The notes under the pieces are model-generated. The model ran no database searches. It was not told where the DNA came from and saw nothing but the letters and a program-made list of their open reading frames with translations. 64,000 nucleotides of DNA from Desulfobacca_B sp046538075. GTDB taxonomy: Bacteria; Desulfobacterota; Desulfobaccia; Desulfobaccales; Desulfobaccaceae. The DNA is taken from positions 1 to 64,000 of the forward strand of contig JBKHJN010000001.1 in NCBI GenBank assembly GCA_046538075.1, written 5' to 3'. Made by a program: the position numbers and the translations under genes. Below, one piece after another: positions 49,065 to 58,691 of this stretch; the stretch's first letter is position 1, and each line of letters starts with the position of its first letter.

Positions 49065-51327
49065 CAGCTCTGTTCAGGGTTGCCTTTTCCGCGGCCTCGC
49101 GGAGACTGGCCAGGGCGGCCTCGATCTGCATCTCCTGCTGCACTACCCCCTGGAGACGGCGGCGCCAGTCCTCTTTCCGATCTTCTTGCTGTTGGATGGC
49201 TTCCTTAAGGCCATCCAGATCGACAAACAACGATTTCAGGGCCGCCTCCCAGTTCTTTTGCTGTTCCTGCACCAGGTGGTCAATCAGAGGGAAGAAATAA
49301 CGGAATTTCAAACCTTCGGCGTAATCTATCAGGTAGCGCTGAGTTTCCTGCACGGTCTGGTCTTTGATGCGGCCCAGGGCCTCCGACAGGGATTGGCGCA
49401 GCCGCTCCCGCTTGGTTGGAGCCGGAGCCCGGCGCCACAGGCGCTTCAGGCGGGCCAGGGTTTGGGTGATCAGATTCGCTCCCAGGCGCAATAATGCTTC
49501 ACTCCGTTGTTTCCAGCCCAGGGTCAGTTCCAGGGAAAACAGCGGCGGTTGCAGGTCAGCCGGTCGGGACCAGGCCGCCGCGGTTAAGGTAGGAACTGCA
49601 GCTGATACTCCTAGATTTGCCATTTCTTGATAATAAAGGCTAAAGGCGTCTTGCAGGGAAATCAGCAAAGGAGTGGCCACCTTGGTAAGCTCAGCTTCCA
49701 GAATGTCTTCCTGCCGTCTGACAAACTCCAGAATCCGCAAATTGATCTCCTCGGTCAGGAAAGACATGAACTGTTGCTGGAAATCCTGATAGAGGAGATA
49801 CAGGGCTGGCATAAAGGCGGAAAGACTGTCGCTGAGCTCCAGCCGGTCCAATTCCTCCCGGTATTGCTCGATGAACTGGAAGATAGCAGGACCAATCTCC
49901 CCGTAGCGGGAATCGAAAAACGAATCTACCTGCCTTCGAAGCCGCCGCTTCAGGTCCTGGACCGAGCCCTGAAGGGTTTGATTCAGACTGTGGAGCACCC
50001 CATCCAGCGGCTGGCGGCGCTGGGCCAGAAGGCTTTCCGCCTGCTGGATGGCCTCCACGTCCTGTCCCAAAAGATCGTATTGCAGGCCGGCATTTTCGCG
50101 AATCCCCTGGGCCACTGCCTGAACCTGAGCCAGACTGCCGGCCAACAGCAGCTGGGATTGTCGAAAGCTCAGCAGCCGCTGTAATACTCTCTCAAACCGT
50201 TTGGCTTCCTGCCTGGAGAAACTGGTGATCTCTAAATCTTGTTCCCAGATAGCCAGTTTGCCCTGGTCCCGGGCCGTCAAAGCCGCGCCTTGGGACTGCA
50301 GGCGGGGGAGCAAGTGATCCAGGGCCGAAAAAGCGAAAACCGGTGCCTCTGTCTGGAATACCGACATCTCCCGATGCAAACGGCCCAACAGACGCTCTAC
50401 CTCAGAGCGATTTTCGTGTTCACTCAGATCCAGGTTCAGGATAAACCGGGTCTGGTCCCACAGCCGCATGCGTTTGATATCGGCCAGAAATCTATAATCT
50501 GCCTGCCGCAGCCCCACCCGGGAGCTGATGACATACAGCAACAGGTCGCTTTTCAATAAATAGTTCTGCACCTGGGCCAGGTGCTGGGGAATCGGAGAAT
50601 CACTCCCCTGACAGTCACCCAGTTCCAGGCCCTGGGCTGGCCAGGGAAACGGTAAGGTCAACAGCACATCTTGTAAAAAGACGGCCTCTGCTTCGTTGCT
50701 TACCAGTTGCTGGTGTATATCTAGATCGGCATTGGTAAGCTCCAGGCGCTGCTGTCCAGCTCCCAGCCTGCCTTTCAGCTGATCATAACCTTCCAGATAA
50801 GAATTCAATAGGACATAATTCTGGTCCAGGCTATCCTGGGACAGCAGTCGATCTTTCTCAACCTGTTTCAATACCTTCCCGATGAGATAGCGGTCCTCGG
50901 GGCGGCGCAGGTCTAAAGGCGTCTGTCTCTCCAACAAGAGCGGACTGGGGAAAAAGCTCAAGGCCCGATTTAGCTCTCCGTTGATCTCTTCCCAGTCCTT
51001 GAAAACCAGACAGGCCCGCGGTTCTGATCCAGGCTCCACCCGAGTGATCATCGCGGTGATAATCCCCGCCCCCCGTTTGAGGACATCCCGTCCCAAAAGA
51101 GCATTGATCAGAGTGCTTTTGCCAGATTTGACGGTGCCGACTACCGCAATCCGGCAGCGGTCTTCGTCTAGGTGGGCGCTGACGCTTTCCAACACCTTAA
51201 ACCAGTGCTCGGCCTGAGCCTTACCGGCCAGGGAGAGGCTGGCCAATTCGATGACCAGCGCCCGGAGAGTCTGGATTTCTTGACGTAAAGCCTCTTTATG
51301 TCCGTTGTGAGAGGAGTTTAACTCCAT
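49057..51327 (-). CDS. Dynamin-like GTPase
   Basis: The 756-residue protein has a dynamin-type GTPase domain. The P-loop GTVKSGKST is at 64-72, followed by the switch I region GAGIITAMITRVE, a G3-like DCQG, and a G4-like NLDL. Long helical stretches with coiled-coil character fill the rest, including FKRR-like basic segments and hydrophobic patches near the C-terminus that may contact membrane. Bacterial dynamins remodel or repair membranes. It overlaps dprA by eight bases and has 250 bp of upstream space, which fits an operon leader. G4 differs from the usual TKxD. Confidence 0.75.
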   Translation of the reverse strand: MELNSSHNGHKEALRQEIQTLRALVIELASLSLAGKAQAEHWFKVLESVSAHLDEDRCRIAVVGTVKSGKSTLINALLGRDVLKRGAGIITAMITRVEPGSEPRACLVFKDWEEINGELNRALSFFPSPLLLERQTPLDLRRPEDRYLIGKVLKQVEKDRLLSQDSLDQNYVLLNSYLEGYDQLKGRLGAGQQRLELTNADLDIHQQLVSNEAEAVFLQDVLLTLPFPWPAQGLELGDCQGSDSPIPQHLAQVQNYLLKSDLLLYVISSRVGLRQADYRFLADIKRMRLWDQTRFILNLDLSEHENRSEVERLLGRLHREMSVFQTEAPVFAFSALDHLLPRLQSQGAALTARDQGKLAIWEQDLEITSFSRQEAKRFERVLQRLLSFRQSQLLLAGSLAQVQAVAQGIRENAGLQYDLLGQDVEAIQQAESLLAQRRQPLDGVLHSLNQTLQGSVQDLKRRLRRQVDSFFDSRYGEIGPAIFQFIEQYREELDRLELSDSLSAFMPALYLLYQDFQQQFMSFLTEEINLRILEFVRRQEDILEAELTKVATPLLISLQDAFSLYYQEMANLGVSAAVPTLTAAAWSRPADLQPPLFSLELTLGWKQRSEALLRLGANLITQTLARLKRLWRRAPAPTKRERLRQSLSEALGRIKDQTVQETQRYLIDYAEGLKFRYFFPLIDHLVQEQQKNWEAALKSLFVDLDGLKEAIQQQEDRKEDWRRRLQGVVQQEMQIEAALASLREAAEKATLNRADD

Positions 51328-51578
51328 TAAGGTATCCGGTCGGAAAGCAGTGGGTCAGGCCAGGCTTGATGCTCAGCGCCCTCAGGCCCAACCACCACCT
51401 ATTCAAGTTGCCCATCCCTAAGATCCTATTAAACCTTATTAATAGTAGGCCAAGGCAGAAGGGTTACTTAGGGGATTGTGCCAATTTCATAAAGGAAATT
51501 AAAATATTACCCCACTTTTCTAAGGAAGCCGGTGAGGTTCTCCATGGTGGCCTGCAATCCCCTGCCAGGTGCGGCGAA

Positions 51579-51920
51579 CTACTTCTGGTTGGCGGCCTTG
51601 CCTGATTCTTTGGGGGCAAAGCCCGCAATATAACCCCGGCCCACTCGAACCCGGATCTTGTCAGCAATTTCCATGGTCACGGTCTGGTCGGCGATGCCGG
51701 TAACGGTCCCAAATAACCCCCCCGAGGTCACCACCCGATCACCCCGTTTCAGATTCTCTAGAAATTGGCGATGTTCTTTGGCCTTTTTTTGCTGGGGGCG
51801 AATGAGCAAAAAGTAGAAAATCACGAACACCAGGATTAAAGGCAAAAAGGTCCACATGGCGTTACCGCCCTGGGCCCCGCTGCCTTGCGCCCCGGTCATA
51901 GCATAAGCCAGATCAATCAC
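51579..51920 (-). CDS. yajC: Preprotein translocase subunit YajC
   Basis: The 113-residue protein has one N-terminal transmembrane helix (FLPLILVFVIFYFLLIRPQQKK) and a soluble domain with the GDRVVTSGGLFGTV motif, the YajC signature. It normally works with SecDF in the Sec translocase. Its start overlaps the tgt stop by eight bases, in the usual queA-tgt-yajC order. secD and secF, which commonly follow, are absent; the dynamin gene is the next on this strand. Confidence 0.93.
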   Translation of the reverse strand: MIDLAYAMTGAQGSGAQGGNAMWTFLPLILVFVIFYFLLIRPQQKKAKEHRQFLENLKRGDRVVTSGGLFGTVTGIADQTVTMEIADKIRVRVGRGYIAGFAPKESGKAANQK

Positions 51921-53046
51921 CTAAGTCACCTCCATTTTGTTGTTGGCGATAAAAATCGCGGCGAAATTCCTGGAAGCGGCCCTGGGCCAGAGCTTGCCGC
52001 ATTCCAGCCATTAATTCCAGATAATAGTAAAGATTATGCAAAGTTAGAAGACGATAAGCCAGAATCTCCCGGGCAATGAAAAGATGTCGCAGGTAGGCCC
52101 GGGAATAATGGCGACAGGTATAACAGCCACAGGCTTCATCCAAGGGAAGCGGGTCTTGGGCATACCGGGTATTTTTGATCACCAGACGGCCATTTCGGGT
52201 TAAGGCCATGCCGTTGCGGGCATTGCGGGTCGGCAGCACACAGTCAAACATATCCACCCCCCGGCCGACCGCTTCCACCAGGTCCTCGGGCGTGCCCACC
52301 CCCATCAAATAGCGGGGTTTAGTGGCCGGCAATTCTGAAATGCTGATCTCCAGCATGGCAAGTCTGGTGTCTTTGTCTTCTCCCACGCTCAGGCCGCCGA
52401 TGGCATAGCCTGCAAAATCCTGACCCACCAAAGCTTGGGCATGTTCCCGCCGCAGGTGGGGATACATGCCGCCCTGGGTCACCGCAAACAGGGGCTTTAC
52501 AAGGTCGGTCCTCGCCTGGAGGGAACGTTCGGCCCAGCGCTTGGTTAACCCGGCCGACCGGGCCACATAGTCCTCGGCGGCCGGAAAGCCTGGACACTCA
52601 TCTAAGCAGATTAAAATATCACTTCCCAGGGCTTCTTGCAAACCCACCACTTTCTCCGGGGTCAGAAAATGGCTGTCGCCATTGAGATGGGATCGAAACG
52701 TCACCCCTTCTTCAGTAATACTGCGCAAGGGAGACAGACTAAAAATCTGAAACCCCCCGGAGTCGGTTAAAATGGGGCGTTCCCAATGCATAAACTGGTG
52801 CAGTCCCCCCAGGGATTGGATGACTTCCACCCCGGGCCGTAGAAACAAGTGATAGGTATTAGCCAGAATGATCTGGGCGCCTAGTTCTTGGAGTTCCTCC
52901 GGGGTCAGAGTCTTGACGGTCGCCAGGGTGCCAACGGGCATGAACACCGGGGTTTGAATCTTTCCCCGCGGCAGGGTCATCTCCCCCCGTCGGGCTTCAC
53001 CGGCTTCGTCAACGGCCAACAACTTAAAGCTGAATCCTGAGGGCAT
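51913..53046 (-). CDS. tgt: tRNA-guanine transglycosylase (queuine/preQ1)
   Basis: With ATG 53046, whose A overlaps the queA stop codon (TAATG), the protein has 377 residues, the normal length. It has catalytic Asp95 (LTDSGGFQIF), a GGLSVGE segment, and the C-terminal zinc site with CGCYTC and a later His. It inserts preQ1 at G34 of tRNAs with GUN anticodons. The start at 53064 would overlap queA by 18 bp and is less likely. It is followed with overlap by yajC. Confidence 0.95.
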   Translation of the reverse strand: MPSGFSFKLLAVDEAGEARRGEMTLPRGKIQTPVFMPVGTLATVKTLTPEELQELGAQIILANTYHLFLRPGVEVIQSLGGLHQFMHWERPILTDSGGFQIFSLSPLRSITEEGVTFRSHLNGDSHFLTPEKVVGLQEALGSDILICLDECPGFPAAEDYVARSAGLTKRWAERSLQARTDLVKPLFAVTQGGMYPHLRREHAQALVGQDFAGYAIGGLSVGEDKDTRLAMLEISISELPATKPRYLMGVGTPEDLVEAVGRGVDMFDCVLPTRNARNGMALTRNGRLVIKNTRYAQDPLPLDEACGCYTCRHYSRAYLRHLFIAREILAYRLLTLHNLYYYLELMAGMRQALAQGRFQEFRRDFYRQQQNGGDLGD

Positions 53047-54107
53047 TATAATATCAACATGCAATCGCCGTAGCTATGAAAGCGATATTGCTGGGCCACG
53101 GCCTCCTGATAGGCCTGCAAAACCAACTCCCGCCCGGCCAGGGCGCTGACTAATAACAGCAGCGTCGACCGGGGCAGGTGGAAATTGGTCAACAACCGAT
53201 CCACCAGCTTAAAACAGTAGCCCGGATAGATATACAGGTCGCAAAGTCCCTGTCCGGGTTTTACCACTCCCCGATCAGTCTGGGATTCCAGAACCCGCAC
53301 CGTGGTAGTACCCACCGCCAACACCTGCTTTCCCGCGGCCCGGGCCTGGTTGATTCGAGCCGCAGCCTCCCCCGACAATTCGAAATATTCCGGCTCCAAC
53401 CGATGTCGGGTATAGTTTTCCTCCTTAACCGGCTGGAAGGTTCCCGGTCCGACATGCAGGGTCAGACTGACCATGTCAACGCCCTGCTGCTTTAAAGCTG
53501 CCAAGACTGCCGGGGTAAAGTGCAATCCGGCTGTGGGGGCCGCTACTGCTCCGGGCCGGGCGGCGAAGATGGTTTGGTAGCTCTCGCGGTCCTGCAGTTC
53601 TGGAGTCCGCCGGATATAAGGCGGCAATGGCATTTCTCCTGCAGCGTGCAAGGCTTGCCGGATATCTTGATTATCGGTCCAAAACCGGACCTCCACCTGC
53701 CGGGATCCATTGCCGGAGATTACCTCGGCGTGCAGACCGTGATTAAACTCCAGATGCTGGCCGGGCTTCAGCCGCCGGGAGGCGCGATACCAGCCCCAAG
53801 CCCGGGCCGCTCCCAGCGCGGGGCCGTTTTCCTGGATGAGGGGCAGATTCAGAAGCAATAATTCTACCTGTCCTCCCGAATCTTTCCGTCCCCGCAACCG
53901 GGCCGGAAACACCTGGGTATCGTTCACTACCAACAGGTCCCGATCATCCAGCCAGGCCGGCAGGTCGGAAAAGCGGCAATGGTGCCAGCCGCCCTCAGTC
54001 CGGTCCAACACCAGCATCCGGGATTGGTCCCGCGGTTGCTGCGGATATTGGGCCACCAAACCGGCCGGTAAATGATAATTAAAGCTATGGATCGAAGGTG
54101 GTTTCAT
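53046..54107 (-). CDS. queA: tRNA preQ1(34) S-adenosylmethionine ribosyltransferase-isomerase
   Basis: The 353-residue enzyme has the QueA features FNYHLPAGLVAQYP at the N-terminus, LVVNDTQVFPARL, AAPTAGLHFT and FHLPRSTLLLL. It transfers and isomerises the ribose of SAM onto preQ1 in tRNA, forming epoxyqueuosine. It stands first in the queA-tgt-yajC run. The ATG has AGGTGG-like bases upstream on this strand only weakly, so the start rests on homology. Confidence 0.95.
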   Translation of the reverse strand: MKPPSIHSFNYHLPAGLVAQYPQQPRDQSRMLVLDRTEGGWHHCRFSDLPAWLDDRDLLVVNDTQVFPARLRGRKDSGGQVELLLLNLPLIQENGPALGAARAWGWYRASRRLKPGQHLEFNHGLHAEVISGNGSRQVEVRFWTDNQDIRQALHAAGEMPLPPYIRRTPELQDRESYQTIFAARPGAVAAPTAGLHFTPAVLAALKQQGVDMVSLTLHVGPGTFQPVKEENYTRHRLEPEYFELSGEAAARINQARAAGKQVLAVGTTTVRVLESQTDRGVVKPGQGLCDLYIYPGYCFKLVDRLLTNFHLPRSTLLLLVSALAGRELVLQAYQEAVAQQYRFHSYGDCMLIL

Positions 54108-54347
54108 GATTTAAATTTATCAAATAAAACTTAAAAACCCAAAATTGTCAATGATGAAAACCTGGAAAGATCTTATCCTGCCCCTGAATCCCCGCCTTGC
54201 CAACAGGGCCAGGCTTGCCGGAATATTTGGAAAAATCAGCTTAATCCCTCGGCAGCTGATCAATGGAAAAAAGTTGCGTTATGGAACAAAATCTGACAAA
54301 AATGGACCTTAAACCAGTTTATTAGCTGCTTTCAAAGGATTATGGCG

Positions 54348-55130
54348 ATGGAAGGTCAATTTTCAGAAAAAGGCATTGTATTTTTCCCGGATCCGCTGAT
54401 GATCGGCTCCCCGGCTGACTATGGCCTGGACTATGAAGAGGTGTTCTTTACTACGGGCGACCAGGTCCGACTGCACGGCTGGTGGGTGCCGCAGCCCCAG
54501 CCCTCCCCTACCCTACTATGGTTTCACGGCAACGCCGGCAACATCAGTCATCGCCTCGAGAACCTGCTGTTGTTGTGGCGCAGGGTCGGTCTGCAGATTT
54601 TTATTTTTGACTATCGCGAATATGGCCGCTCCCAGGGCCGCATCACCAGGGAGGGGACCTATGAGGACGCGGCCGCGGCCTATGATTATGTCACTGCCCG
54701 TTTGAGGATACCCCCGGAAGACCTGATTCTGTTTGGCCGCTCTCTGGGGAGCGCCTTGGCAGTAAATCTGGCCGTCGACCACCCCTGCCGGGCCCTGATC
54801 ATTGAATCCGCCTTTACTTCCTCGGAAGAGATGTTCCAGCTTTACGCACCCTTTGTTTCCTGGCGCCCGACTGTGCCCTACGACAATCTGGGCAAGATCG
54901 GCCAGGTGCAGGTGCCGCTCCTTATTATCCATGGGGTGTATGACGAGGTTATTCCCTTTCAGATGGGAAAGCGGTTATATGGCGCGGCTCATCCGCCCAA
55001 GTTTCTCTATCCCATCCCCCAGGCCCATCATAATGATACTTATATCATGGGCGGGGAGGAATATTTTCAGCGCCTGAAAACTTTCGTGTTTAAGGAAACC
55101 GGTGAGGATCAGTCTCCCAACCCCCCTTAA
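54348..55130 (+). CDS. Alpha/beta hydrolase, ABHD13/Bem46-like
   Basis: With ATG 54348, eight bases after AAAGGA, the protein has 260 residues; the ATG six bases earlier is too close. It has the hydrolase fold with nucleophile Ser132 in GRSLGS, an Asp199 in GVYDEV and a histidine pair at 227/228 (AHHND), and an oxyanion segment WFHGNAGNI. No signal peptide is visible. The family includes Bem46/ABHD13-type serine hydrolases, with unknown bacterial substrates. Its stop overlaps the convergent DHS-like gene by four bases. Confidence 0.8.
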   Translation: MEGQFSEKGIVFFPDPLMIGSPADYGLDYEEVFFTTGDQVRLHGWWVPQPQPSPTLLWFHGNAGNISHRLENLLLLWRRVGLQIFIFDYREYGRSQGRITREGTYEDAAAAYDYVTARLRIPPEDLILFGRSLGSALAVNLAVDHPCRALIIESAFTSSEEMFQLYAPFVSWRPTVPYDNLGKIGQVQVPLLIIHGVYDEVIPFQMGKRLYGAAHPPKFLYPIPQAHHNDTYIMGGEEYFQRLKTFVFKETGEDQSPNPP

Positions 55131-56206
55131 GGGGCTGGAGGCTTCTCTATCCGCTGGATCACCGCCTTCAACAATATGGGCCAGGCAATGGTAGCGTCGC
55201 AGAGCACCTCGGCAAAACGGCCGCCTTCCTCGGGCGGGGCAAATTTTCCCCAGGATACTCCCTCCTGGTAGGTGCAGCCGCTCAGGCCACCCCAGTGGAC
55301 CGGCTCCGGGCAAATGCGGACGCCATACTGGAAGCGGATAAACGGTAAATCAATCTGCAACCGGTTCTGCAAAATATCAAAAAAGGGGCCCACCTGTTGG
55401 GCCCAGTTGCGCGGCACCCCGCCGCCGATGGTAAAAATGCCCAGTTTCTTCGCCTTTAAAACTTCCTGGCCAAAGCGCCCCAGGTCCAGGAAGGGGTTAA
55501 AATTCATCGAAAGATCGGTCAGGGCTTCCTCGATCTTTCGGCCTTTCCGGGTGGCCTGGCCAATCATCCAGTTGGCGATATCGAGGCCCAATTCTGAATC
55601 AGTAAAAGCCGGAATAAACACCGGCACCCCGGCCAGATAGGCGTTGCGTAAAATCCCGGGCTGGTCGGTGCTCTCCGCCAAATACCGCCCCAACTCGGCA
55701 CAGATGATTTCCGAGCTCAGCACCCGGTTTTTGTCCATCCGCTCCAACACGGTTCGGAAGATTTGCTCGGCATAATCCAGGTTCTTCTCCATCTCCAGGG
55801 TATCATAGATCCGGTTGTAACCCCTGCGGTATAATTCCTGATCAGACTGCCGGGGATCGTATTTATAATGGACCCGATCCACCGCCTCAATCAGCCCATG
55901 GGCCATCAGCGCCCCGGTGGAGATAATGACCTGCAGCCAACCCCGGTCGATCATCTCACAGATCAACAGCCCCATTTTGGCCACCGTCATGGCCCCGGAA
56001 AAGGTGCCGACGATGGTGCACTCCGGGTCGGCGACCATCAGATGCAAAACCTCGGCGGCCTCGCCCAGCCTGCGGCCGCCAAAGGCGGTGCGGCTGAGGG
56101 CGGCCAGCAGTTCATCGCAATCTTTGACCTGATTAATGTCTAAGGGACTTAACGGCACCAGGCCATCCGCGGCCCCGTCATGGAAGTCCTCTTCTTTGCG
56201 TCGCAC
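55127..56206 (-). CDS. Deoxyhypusine synthase-family protein
   Basis: The 359-residue protein follows the deoxyhypusine synthase pattern throughout, including GTFSGAMTVAKMG near residue 68, the NAD-site region with GGGVPRNW, and the active-site lysine in GVSWGKF at Lys321. The lysine is kept, so the protein is likely active. Bacteria have no hypusine-containing eIF5A, and bacterial members of the family can use polyamines as acceptors, for example as homospermidine synthases. Here it stands about 100 bp after speB, so a polyamine substrate is likely. The exact product cannot be read from the sequence. Confidence 0.85.
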   Translation of the reverse strand: MRRKEEDFHDGAADGLVPLSPLDINQVKDCDELLAALSRTAFGGRRLGEAAEVLHLMVADPECTIVGTFSGAMTVAKMGLLICEMIDRGWLQVIISTGALMAHGLIEAVDRVHYKYDPRQSDQELYRRGYNRIYDTLEMEKNLDYAEQIFRTVLERMDKNRVLSSEIICAELGRYLAESTDQPGILRNAYLAGVPVFIPAFTDSELGLDIANWMIGQATRKGRKIEEALTDLSMNFNPFLDLGRFGQEVLKAKKLGIFTIGGGVPRNWAQQVGPFFDILQNRLQIDLPFIRFQYGVRICPEPVHWGGLSGCTYQEGVSWGKFAPPEEGGRFAEVLCDATIAWPILLKAVIQRIEKPPAP

Positions 56207-56306
56207 TCCGATCTCCTAAAAAAAGAAATCTTATGCTCAATTCCTCAGTTATTCGAAAAGCCAACCTTGTTCCCTAACTACTGGCAATTAACCTTTAACC
56301 AATGGC

Positions 56307-57188
56307 TCATCGCGGCCGGCGGTCCTGGTAGCGATAGGCCAAAAATTTATACAGCAGCCGGGCGACAGTGAATTCGCTCACCCGGTGGCCGGGAATGGGG
56401 GCCAGTTCCACCAGATCCAGACCGATTACCGGACCCCGGGCGGTGATGGCCTTCATCAGCTTCAGGACCTGATAATAGCTCAAACCACCGGGCTCGGGGG
56501 TGCCGGTGGCCGGCAAGACGGCCGGGTCCAGGACGTCCAGATCAATGGACAGATATACCGGGCCCTTGATGCGGCCCAGGTTTTCCAGGGCCAGGTTCCA
56601 ATACTCCGGGTCGTGGAGGTGGGCAGCCTTAAGCAAAGTCAGGCGGGGAGCGACTTTGATAAGTTCATACTCTTCAGCCGAATAGCTGCGCACCCCGATC
56701 AGGACCAAGGGGCGACCCAGTTCCCATACCCGGCGCAGCACACAGGCATGGGAGAAGGGACTGTTCTGATATTTGTCCCGGAAATCGGCATGGGCATCCA
56801 GGGCGATCACCGTCAGGTCGGGGTAGCGGGTAAGATAGGTCTGCACCAGGGCCAGGGTGATGGTGTGCTCCCCCCCAATGGTGATCAGCAGCTTATCCTG
56901 GGCGACCAGAGGATGAATGACCCGTTTGATTTTTTCCACCATGGCCGCCGGACCGGCCGCCTCGGGACTGATTTCCCGGGCTGTGGCCAGCCGGATGGCC
57001 TGACTGGGGTCCCAATCCAGTTCCTCATCCCATAATTCTACCTGGCGACTGGCGGCAAGTATGGCTTCTGGGCCGAACCGGGTGCCAGTCCCATAGGTGG
57101 TAGTGGCCTCATAGGAGGCCGGAAGAACTATTGCTTCGGCCTTTTCCACCGGCAGGGGGTCAAGGTCGAAAAAGGTATCGAAAGCCAT
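56307..57188 (-). CDS. speB: Agmatinase / ureohydrolase SpeB
   Basis: The 293-residue enzyme has the ureohydrolase manganese ligands His108 (GGEHT), Asp131, His133 and Asp135 (DAHAD) and a later SIDLDVLDP. It probably hydrolyses agmatine to putrescine and urea, although ureohydrolase members with other substrates are similar. It starts 14 bp after the stop of the NtrC-like regulator, so it is probably in that operon and may be under its control. Together with the next gene it points to polyamine metabolism. Confidence 0.88.
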   Translation of the reverse strand: MAFDTFFDLDPLPVEKAEAIVLPASYEATTTYGTGTRFGPEAILAASRQVELWDEELDWDPSQAIRLATAREISPEAAGPAAMVEKIKRVIHPLVAQDKLLITIGGEHTITLALVQTYLTRYPDLTVIALDAHADFRDKYQNSPFSHACVLRRVWELGRPLVLIGVRSYSAEEYELIKVAPRLTLLKAAHLHDPEYWNLALENLGRIKGPVYLSIDLDVLDPAVLPATGTPEPGGLSYYQVLKLMKAITARGPVIGLDLVELAPIPGHRVSEFTVARLLYKFLAYRYQDRRPR

Positions 57189-57202
57189 GGCAGATTACCG
57201 CT

Positions 57203-58561
57203 CTAAGTAGATGAGTTTTTTGCTTCCATATCTTTCAGACGGCGATAGAGAGTGGCCAGGCCAATGCCCAGGATGCGGGCGGTCACCTCTTTATCGCCCC
57301 CGGTCTTTTTCAGAGTCTGCAAAATGACCAGGCGCTCGATCTCTTCGATGGAGGCCCCTATAGGGATGATAATCCGGTCACTAACCCCGGAAGAGTCCCG
57401 GATTTCATCCGGCAGATCTTCCGGTCTCACCGTGGATTCAACGCAAAGGGCCACGGCCCGTTCGACGACGTTTTCCAGTTCTCGGACATTACCCGGCCAA
57501 GAGTAGCTTTTAAGGGCCTGGATGGCCTCAGGGGTGAAGCCCATGGCCGGACGATTATTTTCCAGGCAGAACTTGTCGAGAAAATTTTGGGCCAAAAGCG
57601 GGATATCTTCTTCCCGTTCCCGGAGCGGGGGAATTTCCAAATGGATGACATTGAGGCGGTAAAACAGATCCTTACGAAACCGGCCTTCGTTCATGGCCTG
57701 TTCCAGATCCTGGTTGGTAGCCGCAATGACGCGGATATCAACGTTGAGAGTGGCGGAACCCCCGACCCGCTCAAACTCGCCGTTTTGCAAAACCCGCAGC
57801 AGCTTGACCTGGGTGGGCGGGGGCATTTCAGCCACTTCGTCCAAGAAGATGGTGCCGCCGTCGGCCAGTTCAAAGCGGCCCTTACGCTGCTGCACGGCCC
57901 CGGTAAAAGCCCCTTTTTCGTGGCCGAAGAGTTCCGATTCAATCAGGGTTTCCGGCAGGGCGGCGCAGTTGACCATCACCAGGGGCTTATCATGCCGGGG
58001 GCTGCTGTAATGAATGGTTTCGGCAATGATTTCCTTGCCCACCCCGCTCTCCCCGGTCAACAGCACCGTACTCTTCAAGGGCGCGATCTGGTTGACCTGA
58101 TGGATAATCTTAAGGAAGGAGGGGCTGCGGCCAATAATCCGCCCGCTGACCAGGCGCTCTTGCAGGGCCTGGCGCAGACGCTGATTTTCCAGGATCAATT
58201 GTTGGGTTTCCAGGGCCTTGTTCACCACTTTGCGGATTTCCTGCATCCGGAAATCCTTGGTGATGAAGTCGTAAATTCCCAGTTTTAAGGCCGACACAGC
58301 TTCATCTACAGTGGCCCGGGCCGAAATCATAATGGCGATCACCCCGGGACAGATGACCCGCATGGCTTCAAACAGATCAGTGCCTTCCATATCCGGCAAT
58401 TTCAAATCGATAATTGCCAGTTCTACCGGCTGTTGGCGCACCTGTTCCAGGGCCTCGCTGCCGGTCGCGGCCAATAACACCTGATGCCCGATTTTCTGCA
58501 GGCTTCCTTCTAAGGCCTCCCTGGTGTTGGCATCATCATCCACCACCAGAATAGTACTCAT
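57203..58561 (-). CDS. Sigma-54-dependent response regulator (NtrC family)
   Basis: The 452-residue protein has a receiver domain with phosphoacceptor Asp52 (IIDLKLPD), a AAA+ domain with Walker A GESGVGKE at 170-177 and the sigma-54 contact motif GAFTGA at 217-222, and a C-terminal helix-turn-helix with EVTARILGIGLATLYRRL. It activates sigma-54 promoters after phosphorylation. No histidine kinase gene is nearby, so its signal is unknown. It is followed by speB and the DHS-like gene, which it may regulate; no convincing -24/-12 promoter was found in the gap between speB and the DHS-like gene, which is the only place I searched. Confidence 0.92.
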   Translation of the reverse strand: MSTILVVDDDANTREALEGSLQKIGHQVLLAATGSEALEQVRQQPVELAIIDLKLPDMEGTDLFEAMRVICPGVIAIMISARATVDEAVSALKLGIYDFITKDFRMQEIRKVVNKALETQQLILENQRLRQALQERLVSGRIIGRSPSFLKIIHQVNQIAPLKSTVLLTGESGVGKEIIAETIHYSSPRHDKPLVMVNCAALPETLIESELFGHEKGAFTGAVQQRKGRFELADGGTIFLDEVAEMPPPTQVKLLRVLQNGEFERVGGSATLNVDIRVIAATNQDLEQAMNEGRFRKDLFYRLNVIHLEIPPLREREEDIPLLAQNFLDKFCLENNRPAMGFTPEAIQALKSYSWPGNVRELENVVERAVALCVESTVRPEDLPDEIRDSSGVSDRIIIPIGASIEEIERLVILQTLKKTGGDKEVTARILGIGLATLYRRLKDMEAKNSST

Positions 58562-58691
58562 AAGTTGTCTACCCTTAAAGTTAAAATATGGTTCAAGTTA
58601 ATGGTAAAAAAATTTATACTAAAATCATCAGCGTCAGATCGACTGAAAATTTAATCTATCATTATTTTTCTCAAAATTCAAAATTTGAGCT

